From Nitrospira sp. (lineage in GTDB: Bacteria > Nitrospirota > Nitrospiria > Nitrospirales > Nitrospiraceae), in assembly GCA_030123565.1 (NCBI GenBank), contig CP126122.1, positions 4,416,800-4,480,799 of the forward strand: 64,000 nucleotides of DNA, in the 5' to 3' direction. Made by a program: the position numbers and the translations under genes. The notes beneath the pieces were generated by a model, which had not been told where the DNA came from, made no database searches, and saw only the letters and a list, made by a program, of their open reading frames with translations. Below, in pieces: positions 25,242-32,231 of this stretch. Each line of letters opens with the position of its first letter. The stretch's first letter is position 1.

Positions 25242-26074
25242 ACAGTGTCGTCACGAGATGTGACATGATGGAGGGTCATGCTGCACCGAAGGAGGTTGAG
25301 CATGAAACCATCACATCGTCGACAGGATCTATCCGACAGAACGTGGGAACTGCTGGAGCCGCATTTGCCCGGGCGCAAGGGCGTGTGGGGCGGCATCGCG
25401 AAGGATAATCGCATGTTTCTCAATGCCGTCTTCTGGATGTTACGCACCGGCGCCCCGTGGCGGGATTTGCCGCCGGACTTGGGGGACTGGAAGAACGTGC
25501 AGCGGCGGTTTTGCCGTTGGCGGGACGAAGGGATGTGGGAGAAACTGCTCGAAACCGTGCTCGATGAGCCGGACGATGAATGGCTGATGATCGACGCCAG
25601 TCATTGTAACGTGCACCCGCACGCGGCAGGCGCCAAGGGCGGCAATCAAGAGATGAGCCGGACAAAAGGGGGCTCACCACCAAGATCCATCTGGCCGTGG
25701 ATGCGCATGGTATGCCGCTCAGAGTCGTGGTCACGCAAGGTACCGTGGCAGATTGCACGCAAGCTGGCCGCTTGATGGAAGGGATCGCGGCAGAGCATCT
25801 GATTGCCGATAACGGCTACGACAGCGATGCGATCGTCGATCAGGCCACAAGCCGGGGCATGAACGCGGTGATTCCGCTCAGAAAAAACAGAACCACGCAA
25901 AGGCTTTACGACGAGGATCTGTACAAACTGCGGCATCGGGTCGAGAACGCATTCCTGCAGCTCAAACGCTGGCGCGGTATCGCCACCCGATACGCCCAAA
26001 ATGCCGCGTCATTCCTCGCTGCCGTGCACATCAGGTGCATCGCTCTTTGGGCGGCTATCTCGTGACGACACTAT
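25242..26074 (+). mobile_element. Complete IS5-family insertion sequence (833 bp)
   Basis: Terminal inverted repeats ACAGTGTCGTCACGAG (25242-25257) and CTCGTGACGACACTAT (26059-26074, complement ATAGTGTCGTCACGAG) match 15 of 16. Both ends are bordered by CTAG (25238-25241 and 26075-26078), a 4-bp target duplication of the kind IS5 elements make. One transposase in two frames fills the interior. Intact ends and DDE residues suggest recent arrival. Confidence 0.9.
25302..26065 (+). CDS. IS5-family transposase made by -1 frameshift (two overlapping frames)
   Basis: ATG 25302 has AAGGAGG 7 bases upstream. The first frame encodes KPSHRRQDLSDRTWELLEP through MIDASH (first catalytic Asp) to NQEMSRTKGG. 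The second continues GL-TTKIHLAVDAHGMPLRV, IADNGYDSD (second Asp) and HRVENAFLQLKRW (Glu). The frames meet at the run AAAAGGGGG (25664-25672), a slippery sequence of the type used by IS427-like members for programmed -1 frameshifting. The zero frame alone runs on to 25775. Stop TGA 26063-26065 lies within the right terminal repeat. Confidence 0.88.
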
Positions 26075-26100
26075 CTAGCAAATCACGATCAGAGTGGGAG

Positions 26101-26150
26101 GCGAGGTGGGTGGTGTGGTCTCTATGCTCGCGCAACGTACGGCCTCGGAA
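26101..26150. repeat. Palindromic intergenic element B, partial copy 4
   Basis: GGTGTGGTCTCTATGCTCGC followed by GCAACGTACGGCCTCGGAAG matches the left half of element B (16440-16470). The right half is missing. Lies 27 bases right of the IS. Confidence 0.6.
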
Positions 26151-26220
26151 GAAAATAAAGGGAGTCAGCCTGAGATCAAGGAACACGTGTGTTCGGGGCA
26201 CCGGCATTTCTAGAGACTTG

Positions 26221-26272
26221 GTTGATTTCTCGACGGGAAACGGGTATCCCTCAGCGGCGCAGGCTCAGGGGA
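26221..26272 (+). repeat. Direct repeat C, copy 2
   Basis: GTTGATTTCTCGACGGGAAA, CGGGTATCCCTCAGCGGC, GGCTCAGGGG; same orientation as 24285-24332. The two copies bracket the MNT/HEPN pair and the IS. Confidence 0.65.
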
Positions 26273-26279
26273 TTGTTGC

Positions 26280-26384
26280 ATGCCCACACTGAATTGGATC
26301 GGGAAAGAAGCGGTCGTGAATCATCACCGGCGGACGGAACGCATTTTGATTCGGCTGAAGCCCTACGAGATCACCGTGAGTTGA
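26280..26384 (+). pseudogene. N-terminal stub of a type III DNA methyltransferase (mod)
   Basis: ATG 26280 encodes MPTLNWIGKEAVVNHHR, the strongly conserved opening of type III Mod proteins. Then, without a stop, come 17 residues (RTERILIRLKPYEITVS) that end at TGA 26382. The methyltransferase body (DPPY and FxGxG motifs) is absent. The stub is immediately followed by the ORF6N gene, so the junction is probably an internal deletion that left the operon spacing intact. Confidence 0.6.
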
Positions 26385-26387
26385 TTG

Positions 26388-26927
26388 ATGTCTTCCCGCA
26401 AACCCGCCGTCGCTCTTGATTCTCTGGAACCCTTGATCCTCGTCATCAGGGGGTGCCGCGTCATTCTCGACACGGATTTGGCTCGGTTGTACGGGGTGCC
26501 CACCTTTCGCTTCAATGAAGCAGTAAAACGCAATTCCCGCCGTTTTCCCGAGGATTTCATGTTTCAGTTGACGGGCGATGAGTTGGCCGGTTTGACATCG
26601 CACATTGCGATATCAAAACCAGGCCGTGGTGGGCGGCGAACGCGTCCCTATGCGTTTACGGAATACGGGGCCGTCATGGCCGCGAACATTCTTCGCAGCG
26701 ATCGGGCTGTCCAGATGAGCGTGTTTGTGGTGCGGGCGTTCGTCCGCTTGCGTGAGCATATTGCCGCCAATCAAGCCATTCTGAAACGTTTGGGCGAGAT
26801 CGACCGGACCTTGCTTGAACATGACTCAGCGCTGTTGGATTTGTATGAGAAGCTGTTGCCGCTGTTGCAGCCGCCTCCCGACCTTCCCAAACGGCGAATC
26901 GGTTTCCATTCGAAGGGCAAAGCGTGA
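26388..26927 (+). CDS. ORF6N (KilA-N-related) DNA-binding domain protein
   Basis: 179 residues from ATG 26388 (TTG 26385 also possible). The ORF6N domain fills residues 10-100: LILVIRGCRVILDTDLARLYG, VKRNSRRFPEDFMFQLT, and YAFTEYGAVMAANILRSDRA. The C-terminal half is a predicted coiled coil (IAANQAILKRLGEIDRTL). Such proteins occur in phages and between mod and res of type III R-M operons. Here it is the only intact gene between a mod stub and a res stub. Likely a DNA-binding regulator. Confidence 0.85.
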   Translation: MSSRKPAVALDSLEPLILVIRGCRVILDTDLARLYGVPTFRFNEAVKRNSRRFPEDFMFQLTGDELAGLTSHIAISKPGRGGRRTRPYAFTEYGAVMAANILRSDRAVQMSVFVVRAFVRLREHIAANQAILKRLGEIDRTLLEHDSALLDLYEKLLPLLQPPPDLPKRRIGFHSKGKA

Positions 26928-27037
26928 TTGCGCTCAAGGATTACCAAGAGCGGGTGCCCGATTCGCTGCGTGCGGTCGAAAAGGGCGAGGTGACCGGACT
27001 CCTCGCGCAAGACTCGAAGAAGCCAAACGACTCGTAG
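26924..27037 (+). pseudogene. N-terminal stub of a type III restriction enzyme (res)
   Basis: GTG 26924 overlaps the ORF6N stop (GTGA) and encodes VIALKDYQERVPDSLRA, matching the conserved start of type III Res helicase subunits (I-x-L-K-x-Y-Q-x-R-V-L-D-S-L-R). After that the frame runs 20 unrelated codons to TAG 27035. All helicase and nuclease motifs are missing. Together with 26280-26384 it outlines a collapsed mod-orf6N-res operon. Confidence 0.55.
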
Positions 27038-27432
27038 AAGAGGCGCCGGGGTAAATCATGGTCTGGGTGACTTGTTGGTGCTAGCCTGCTTACGGCGTAA
27101 ATAACTGATCACAAATTATGATCAGTTGCAGCGTTGACGCAGAGGAAAAACGAGCGGTCGGGGCCGTGTGGGCTTCTCGGAGCGGCGGCCGCTGCCTGTT
27201 TGCGATGCCGACTGCAGGCGATTTTTCGGGAATCAGGAAGATCCTTGAGCGGAGATAAGCTGCAGTCTGTCTGTCTGGCATGGTTGCTGTTAAACCTCTA
27301 TGCGCTGTGGTCCTGCAGCCGATGGGCTGTGGGCTAGAATAGGGTACTGCGTCGCTCTCGCGGCATCGGTGGTCCATTGTCTCGAATTGACGGCGAGCGG
27401 CGAGTGGCATAGAGTAATTCTTACAATAGGGG
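27038..27432. other. Gene-free stretch with a 9-bp dyad
   Basis: About 395 bases without a convincing gene. The only clear structure is AACTGATCA (27103-27111), 7 bases, TGATCAGTT (27119-27127), a possible operator or small hairpin. A promoter for the toxin-antitoxin pair should lie near 27380-27430, but no strong boxes are seen. Confidence 0.4.
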
Positions 27433-27624
27433 ATGTCGACCATGGGTGCTCAGACCGCCAAACAAAAGATTCTTGAAGCTGTTGAGCGACTGCCGGATGA
27501 TGCCACGCTCGAAGATGCCATCGAGCGGCTCTGTTTCCTCTCAAAAGTAGAAGAAGGGGTTCGCCAGTCTGATGCCGGTGAGACGGTACCGCATCAAGAA
27601 GCTGTTCGCCAACTACTCGGATGA
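27433..27624 (+). CDS. Antitoxin of a ParE/RelE-type module
   Basis: 63 residues (ATG 27433, or 27442). Mostly helical: KQKILEAVERLPDDATLEDAIERLCFLSKVEEGVRQSDAG. The I-E-R-L-x-F-L-x-K-V-E-x-G pattern is common in small antitoxins encoded ahead of ParE-like toxins. The toxin ATG overlaps its stop (ATGA at 27621), so translation is coupled. Confidence 0.8.
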   Translation: MSTMGAQTAKQKILEAVERLPDDATLEDAIERLCFLSKVEEGVRQSDAGETVPHQEAVRQLLG

Positions 27625-27908
27625 CCCTCCTCTGGACTCGGCGTGCTCTTGCTGACGTTCAGGCCATCAAGCAATTCATTGCCAAAGATTCTCCGCATGC
27701 CGCCAAATTGGTGACGCAACGACTCGTGGCCGCAGTGGACCGCTTGATACTGTTTCCTCAGTCGGGTCGGATTGTGCCCGAACTTGCCGATCCACAGATT
27801 CGTGAAGTCGTTCAGGGCTCCTATCGCATTGTCTATCGCTTGATCGAGAAACAGGTGCACATCCTCACCATCCACCACACAGCCCGCCTGTTCGCTTTGG
27901 GACAATAG
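27621..27908 (+). CDS. RelE/ParE superfamily toxin
   Basis: 95 residues, the usual size. Family pattern is complete: LLWTRRALADVQAIKQFIAK, ...RLILFPQSGRIVPELADPQ, IREVVQGSYRIVYRLIEK and VHILTIHHTARLF. ParE toxins poison DNA gyrase, while RelE relatives cut mRNA on ribosomes. The R-x-V-x-x-x-Y-R-I-V-Y-R core alone does not decide between them. Downstream of its antitoxin, in the accessory region. Confidence 0.9.
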   Translation: MTLLWTRRALADVQAIKQFIAKDSPHAAKLVTQRLVAAVDRLILFPQSGRIVPELADPQIREVVQGSYRIVYRLIEKQVHILTIHHTARLFALGQ

Positions 27909-28029
27909 GCCGGTCAATCCTCCCTACCCACTGCTCTATTAGGGACTGGCACCTGATCGGTTCCTTCGTTTCTCCCCGAGGGAGTCGTCTGGCGATCCTC
28001 TCGCCCTTTTTCCCTCGGGAGGGTGGCCC

Positions 28030-28142
28030 GGTGGGCTCCCAACTGCGCGGGACCGTCTTACCCGCCCAACCCTCTGGCACGCCGAGACGTGCCATTTACC
28101 CAAGCAAGGGCCTTCTGAGGCCGCGCGTTGCGCGAGCACGGG
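28030..28142. repeat. Palindromic intergenic element B, inverted copy 5
   Basis: GTCTTACCCGCCCAACCC, GCACGCCGAGACGTGCC and GGGCCTTCTGAGGCCGCGCG with TTGCGCGAGCAC read as the reverse complement of the 16440-16700 family. GTCTTACCCGCCCAACCC also recurs at 36351-36368. Fills most of the 27909-28205 gap. Confidence 0.6.
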
Positions 28143-28205
28143 GGGCCACCGGGCCAACCCTCCCTCCTTGTTTTTCCTTCGACCCCTTCGCTATACTTCG
28201 GCGCT

Positions 28206-28496
28206 ATGAGTATCAGAAAAGCCGCCGGTGATTGGGAGCCCATGCTGCTGGGGATCGAGCCCCGGCTGTGCAAGGTCTGCCGGCAGGGCCTCTATCGCGA
28301 CAAGACGATGTTGCGCGGCGGGTGGTCGCGTTGCGCGGTCTGCGATGAGTTCGTGCACTACAGTTGCCTCGCCAGCGGCAAGGTCAATTTCCTGAAGGCT
28401 CGTCCGCGCATCTGCAAAACCTGCCGGACGGCCGAGGAGCAAGCCAAGCAGGCCGCTCCTTCCCCTTCGAACCAGCCCGCTCCCGTCGGGTCATGA
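28206..28496 (+). CDS. Small protein with a PHD-finger-like C4HC3 zinc motif
   Basis: 96 residues. The putative ligands are Cys22-x2-Cys25-x17-Cys43-x2-Cys46-x4-His51-x2-Cys54-x15-Cys70-x2-Cys73, the exact ligand order and loop sizes of a PHD finger. The centre, CAVCDEFVHYSCL, resembles C-x-x-C-D-x-x-x-H-x-x-C-L of eukaryotic PHD domains. No other domain is present; the C-terminus is Ala/Pro/Ser-rich. Its stop overlaps the start of the next gene (ATGA). It could be a generic zinc ribbon rather than a true PHD domain. Confidence 0.7.
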   Translation: MSIRKAAGDWEPMLLGIEPRLCKVCRQGLYRDKTMLRGGWSRCAVCDEFVHYSCLASGKVNFLKARPRICKTCRTAEEQAKQAAPSPSNQPAPVGS

Positions 28497-28825
28497 CCCT
28501 CGTCGATCCTCAACAACGATCAACCAGGCCTGCCTGGCACGTGTTCTTTTCCCACGGCCTGCGCTATGTGCTCGCCCCGGTTTTGTTTCTCTCCAGCGGA
28601 TTCTTTACGGCCAATTTCATCGTGAGCGGACATTACACCTGGCCGCGGACGAGCCGGGTCTTCGTGCTGACGCTCACCTTGCTCATTCTCGCCTACGAGT
28701 TCATATACAAAGACCATACGGTTCGGTCCGGATCGCCCGATCGGGCATTCAACGCCGTACTGTATTCCTGTATGGTTCCCTATGCTCTCGGTGTGCTCAT
28801 GATGCTGGGGTTGGCGAAACTGTAG
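28493..28825 (+). CDS. Small integral membrane protein, function unknown
   Basis: 110 residues from ATG 28493, which overlaps the zinc-finger gene stop. Three predicted membrane helices: YVLAPVLFLSSGFFTANFIV, SRVFVLTLTLLILAYEFIY and LYSCMVPYALGVLMMLGLAKL. No motif is recognised. Coupling to the zinc-finger gene suggests shared function. Confidence 0.65.
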   Translation: MTLVDPQQRSTRPAWHVFFSHGLRYVLAPVLFLSSGFFTANFIVSGHYTWPRTSRVFVLTLTLLILAYEFIYKDHTVRSGSPDRAFNAVLYSCMVPYALGVLMMLGLAKL

Positions 28826-28945
28826 CAGATGTTGAAAAAGTCCGCCGGCTTTGTTCTCGCGTCGCGTGTCGATCCGTGAAGCGTGAAGCATATCTCGCGA
28901 ACGTGCCGAGGCCGGTTCTGAAACGAGAGACGGCCGACGCGTCCA
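28826..28945. repeat. Intergenic repeat unit D, copy 1
   Basis: CAGATGTTGAAAAAGTCCGC, CGGCTTTGTTCTCGC then GTGAAGCGTGAAGCATATCTCG. The reverse complement matches 35565-35608 (GCGAGAACAAAGCCGGCGAC, CATTTTCAGCATCCTGC), and its end resembles GTTTTTCAACATCCTGCT at 61803. Confidence 0.5.
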
Positions 28946-28962
28946 TTTTCAAATAGGTGGCT

Positions 28963-29340
28963 ATGGGGCAGCGGTACCAAAGCGGCGCCTTCGTGCAACA
29001 ATGTTTCGCGGTCCATCCCCTGTGTCTGTCGTTGAAGCGAATCGACGACGAGGGACGGCTCCTGGTCGCCTGCACCTCCTGCCGCATGATGCATCTCATG
29101 GTACCGGAGCAGGTGGTGGCGCGCGTGGCCGTCGTGCCGCTCGGAGGCGAGGCGGTCGGGGGGAAGGCGGCGCCGACCACGGCGAAGGAATTGCTGACGG
29201 CTTGCCTCCAGGAGCATGCGATGGCGGTCACCATTCGAGAGCTGGATGTGATCCGTGACAGCGTCGGATTGCGTTGCGCCGAGTGCCGCCGCATGTTCGA
29301 CCTGCAGATCTCAACCTTCGAATCCCACCAGAAGTCGTGA
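28963..29340 (+). CDS. Conserved hypothetical protein with two CxxC knuckles
   Basis: 125 residues from ATG 28963 (GTG 28957 is in frame). Two zinc-knuckle-like pairs, LVACTSCRMMHLM and LRCAECRRMFDLQ, lie about 60 residues apart and could form one zinc site. The first follows LCLSLKRIDDEGR. Family not recognised. The GTG of a possible longer form of the next gene overlaps its stop. Confidence 0.6.
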   Translation: MGQRYQSGAFVQQCFAVHPLCLSLKRIDDEGRLLVACTSCRMMHLMVPEQVVARVAVVPLGGEAVGGKAAPTTAKELLTACLQEHAMAVTIRELDVIRDSVGLRCAECRRMFDLQISTFESHQKS

Positions 29341-29363
29341 TCGGGATCGTTGATCCATCCCAC

Positions 29364-29993
29364 ATGGCTACCCTCTCACCTGATCGATTCCTGACGCCGG
29401 ACGAGGTGAAGCTGGTCGCGGACCGGGATCTGTTCCGAGCCAAGGAGCGTATTATCCTCAAGGTTCGAGACCTGCTCACGGAGCTTCACCGGGGGCTGCG
29501 GGAAGACCTGGGTCGGAGCACGTTGCTGTTGCCGCCGGAATTCGACCCAACCAAAGTGCAGTTCGTCAAGGGCGAGCATCTGGAGCATTGCCCCTATCAA
29601 TACCTGGACTACCCGAAACATTTCCTGGGCGACGAGAAGTTCACCTTTCGATCCCTGTGCTGGTGGGGGCACCAGCTCGTCTTCGCGATGATCGTCGAAG
29701 GGGGCCAGGTGAAGCAGTACCGGAAAAACTTCGTCGATCGATTCCATCAAATGGCCGGTCAGGGGCTGGAACTCTCGCTGGCTCCCACGTTGTGGGAATG
29801 GAAACAGGGCGAGGGCTACACCCTGCCGATCACCCACGACCGCAAGGCTCAACTGGCGGCGGTTCTGTCGGGCCGGTCCCGATTCAAGATCGCACGGTTT
29901 CTGCCGTTGGATCACCCGGTGATGCGTGAAGGCCGTTTGCCGGAATTGGGCCGTGACACCTTCCGGAGCCTGCTTCCGCTTCTGAGTCCCTGA
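29364..29993 (+). CDS. Hypothetical cytoplasmic protein
   Basis: 209 residues from ATG 29364; GTG 29337 would overlap the previous stop and add 9 residues. The sequence is soluble: FLTPDEVKLVADRDLFRAKERI at the start, then TFRSLCWWGHQLVFAMIVEGG. No catalytic motif is recognised. It probably forms one unit with the preceding CxxC protein, given the spacing. Confidence 0.6.
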   Translation: MATLSPDRFLTPDEVKLVADRDLFRAKERIILKVRDLLTELHRGLREDLGRSTLLLPPEFDPTKVQFVKGEHLEHCPYQYLDYPKHFLGDEKFTFRSLCWWGHQLVFAMIVEGGQVKQYRKNFVDRFHQMAGQGLELSLAPTLWEWKQGEGYTLPITHDRKAQLAAVLSGRSRFKIARFLPLDHPVMREGRLPELGRDTFRSLLPLLSP

Positions 29994-30028
29994 TGCGGCT
30001 GGTTCGGCCCCTTCAGGGCGGCTTCTGC

Positions 30029-30247
30029 CCTAGCCCACATTATTCATGACCGCTTCTACTGCAACCGCCGATACGCCGCTGCGACAAGCTCGGCTGCTGG
30101 GTTCCCGCAGCCAAGCGGGCAGGCTCGCCGCTCGGTCGGTCGACAGACTGTTTCAAGTATGCCTTCCTTCCTCGCGGCTCCGCGTGCCCGTCTCGCGTGG
30201 CGTCTTGGCGGTTTCGTCACGAACCGTCATGAATAATGTGGGCTAGG
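30029..30247. mobile_element. MITE-like element with 22-bp perfect terminal inverted repeats
   Basis: The left end CCTAGCCCACATTATTCATG-AC (30029-30050) is exactly mirrored at the right end (30226-30247). The 219-bp element carries no functional gene. The interior (GCTGCTGGGTTCCCGCAGCC hairpin; ACAGACTGTTTCAAGTATGC) could be IS-derived. GCC lies on both sides of the CTAG...CTAG ends and may be a 3-bp target duplication. The rest of 29994-30362 is empty. Confidence 0.7.
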
Positions 30248-30362
30248 CCGTCAGCCCGGGTTTTCCCCTCCGATCCGCCCTTCCCGTTTGTCATCCGGCT
30301 TCGAGATTGGGTAGACTGGGGCCCGTCTTGCCGAGGAGCCACTTACCGATAGGGAGGGACGT

Positions 30363-31013
30363 GTGATTGCACAGGGATGTCGGATCGCAAGTCAGGTCTG
30401 TGTCGTGGTGGGCTTGGCCCTGCTCTGGGGCTGTGCCGGAACCGGAGAGATGGTCTCGCTCAACGTTCAGCCGCAGCTGCCGTTCGTGTCGAGCGGCCAG
30501 CCGGAGCCATTGAAGATCGTCATCGAGCCCTTTGAAGATCTGCGGGCGGACAAGGGGAAGATCGGCCAGCGTACCCACCTGGGCGGCGGGGTGACGAATT
30601 TCAACGTCAGCGGGGGGCAGCCGGGTGTGACGATCGCGGAAGCCCTGGCCGAAGCCCTGCGCCAGCGTGGATGGAACCGCCGGGGGTGGGATGCGCGGGT
30701 CGTGCAGTCCGGGGTGGAGGTGTCGGGAGCCGATATCGTGATCAGCGGTGAAATACGGGAGTTTGTCGCGCACGTGAAGAGCCGCGTCTTCAATACGAAG
30801 CTGACCGGCGAAAGTCGTCTGACCATCAAGGCCAAGAACCTCGCGGACGAGAGCAGCACGGTGCGCAACATGCAGGGTGAACAGTCCAAGCTCGTGTTCT
30901 GGTTCACGAGCGAGGATGTCGAGACCCTCATGGCCGGACTTCTGCAGGACGCGATCGATCGCTTTATCACCGATACGAAGATCGAGGGGCGCGCGTTGAA
31001 GTCCGCCCGGTGA
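30363..31013 (+). CDS. Outer-membrane lipoprotein, YajG-like
   Basis: 216 residues from GTG 30363 (GGGAGGGAC upstream). Lipoprotein signal GLALLWGCAGTG with the lipobox Cys. Mature part: KIVIEPFEDLRADKGKIGQRT, ADIVISGEIREFVAHVKSRV and LLQDAIDRFITD, the layout of YajG and related secretion-type lipoproteins (alternating strand/helix with a GE-I core). Role unknown; probably anchored in the outer membrane. Confidence 0.65.
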   Translation: MIAQGCRIASQVCVVVGLALLWGCAGTGEMVSLNVQPQLPFVSSGQPEPLKIVIEPFEDLRADKGKIGQRTHLGGGVTNFNVSGGQPGVTIAEALAEALRQRGWNRRGWDARVVQSGVEVSGADIVISGEIREFVAHVKSRVFNTKLTGESRLTIKAKNLADESSTVRNMQGEQSKLVFWFTSEDVETLMAGLLQDAIDRFITDTKIEGRALKSAR

Positions 31014-31058
31014 GGAGTTCCTGCTTCGGCGGCCTTGCGGGGCCTGCGGAGGGTTGTC

Positions 31059-32120
31059 GTGCGTGAACGGCGGTGGGAAACTCCGGACCGGCTGACCTTT
31101 CGCGAGGTCTTGGCGGTCGGCGACCGGCTCGGGGCCTTGGGATTGAAACCGGCGCACCCCGCCAAGGACGTGATTTGTTATGTGGAAGATTGGTCGGTCG
31201 ACTCCCCGGCGGAGTTCGATCAGCTCGATCACTGGGCCACCGAAGACGTCACCCTGCTCCATGTCCGCGAAGGGTGGCAGGGCGATTTTTTTCTATTGGC
31301 CGGCGGCTACCACACGGTCTATCAGCGCTATCAGGACGTCGGGACCTACTGTTCGATCAGCCATCCCTGGCGGACGAGCGGGCCGCTGCGGTTTCATCAC
31401 CCGACCCAGATGTTGTGGCTGGGCTTCCGGCACAACCACGCCTTCATCCGTGTGCGGTTGCATACGCGGGAGGTGGTGACTCCCGGGGAAACACGCGAGG
31501 ACGCCCGGCGCAGCGATTGGATCGATGAACGGCGGACGATCTTTCTCGACGCGATTGCCCTGTTGGACCTTCCGGTCGAGACCTCCGTGGACAAGGGCAA
31601 TCTCCTGTTGACGCCCGCGGACCCGGCGACCCCCTTTTTCTGCTCGTGGCCAGACGCCTTCGGCCCCTGCCAGTTCGAATACAACTCGTCGGATGCCTAT
31701 GAGTTCCTCGTGCCGGCGAGCAAGCTGGCCGCTACCTTCTCTCCACAAGCCGCCGGCGTGCGGGCCTATTTGACCGGCTTCTCGGAGGCGGCGTTGGAGA
31801 AATTTTCCGCGGTTCAGCCGGGCGCCCGATCCCTGTACCGCTGCTCCGTGCATTGCGCCCTGGGCGAATTGCCGGAAGTGCTGGGGACGATCGAGCCGCA
31901 GGGCCGCCTGTACAGCACGCTCTGTGAATTCCAGACGCAGGAGTTGATGCCGGACGGTGAGGAGGCCTCGGCCATCATCGGAGTCGTCGGCAACGCCGGC
32001 GGCTTTCAGCTGGAAGCGCGGTTGAACCGTGCTCCGTTGCCGGAGGACCATATGGCGGGGTGGTTGGAGCGTCTGCTGGGGTATCCGGTTCAGTATGCCC
32101 CCTTGCCGCCATTTGTATAG
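31059..32120 (+). CDS. Hypothetical protein
   Basis: 353 residues from GTG 31059, chosen for GGAGGG 10 bases upstream; a TTG at 31035 is in frame but has no ribosome site. Soluble, without signal peptide. Contains FREVLAVGDRLGALGLK, YCSISHPWRTSGPLRFHHPTQ and a C-terminal FQLEARLNRAP. No family recognised. Confidence 0.6.
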   Translation: MRERRWETPDRLTFREVLAVGDRLGALGLKPAHPAKDVICYVEDWSVDSPAEFDQLDHWATEDVTLLHVREGWQGDFFLLAGGYHTVYQRYQDVGTYCSISHPWRTSGPLRFHHPTQMLWLGFRHNHAFIRVRLHTREVVTPGETREDARRSDWIDERRTIFLDAIALLDLPVETSVDKGNLLLTPADPATPFFCSWPDAFGPCQFEYNSSDAYEFLVPASKLAATFSPQAAGVRAYLTGFSEAALEKFSAVQPGARSLYRCSVHCALGELPEVLGTIEPQGRLYSTLCEFQTQELMPDGEEASAIIGVVGNAGGFQLEARLNRAPLPEDHMAGWLERLLGYPVQYAPLPPFV

Positions 32121-32231
32121 GGCTGGCGGTTGACATGGCCTCCCACACCGTTCTCTGGTCGAAATAATTTTCCGGCAGTCCGATTCCTCTCTTCGTTTGA
32201 CAATCCCGCTCTTCTCCTGAACTCTAGCCCC

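Noticed and set aside
27134-27337. 67-codon frame between the res stub and the antitoxin
   Set aside because: No ribosome site or motif; reads like random high-GC sequence with Arg, Ala and Cys runs.
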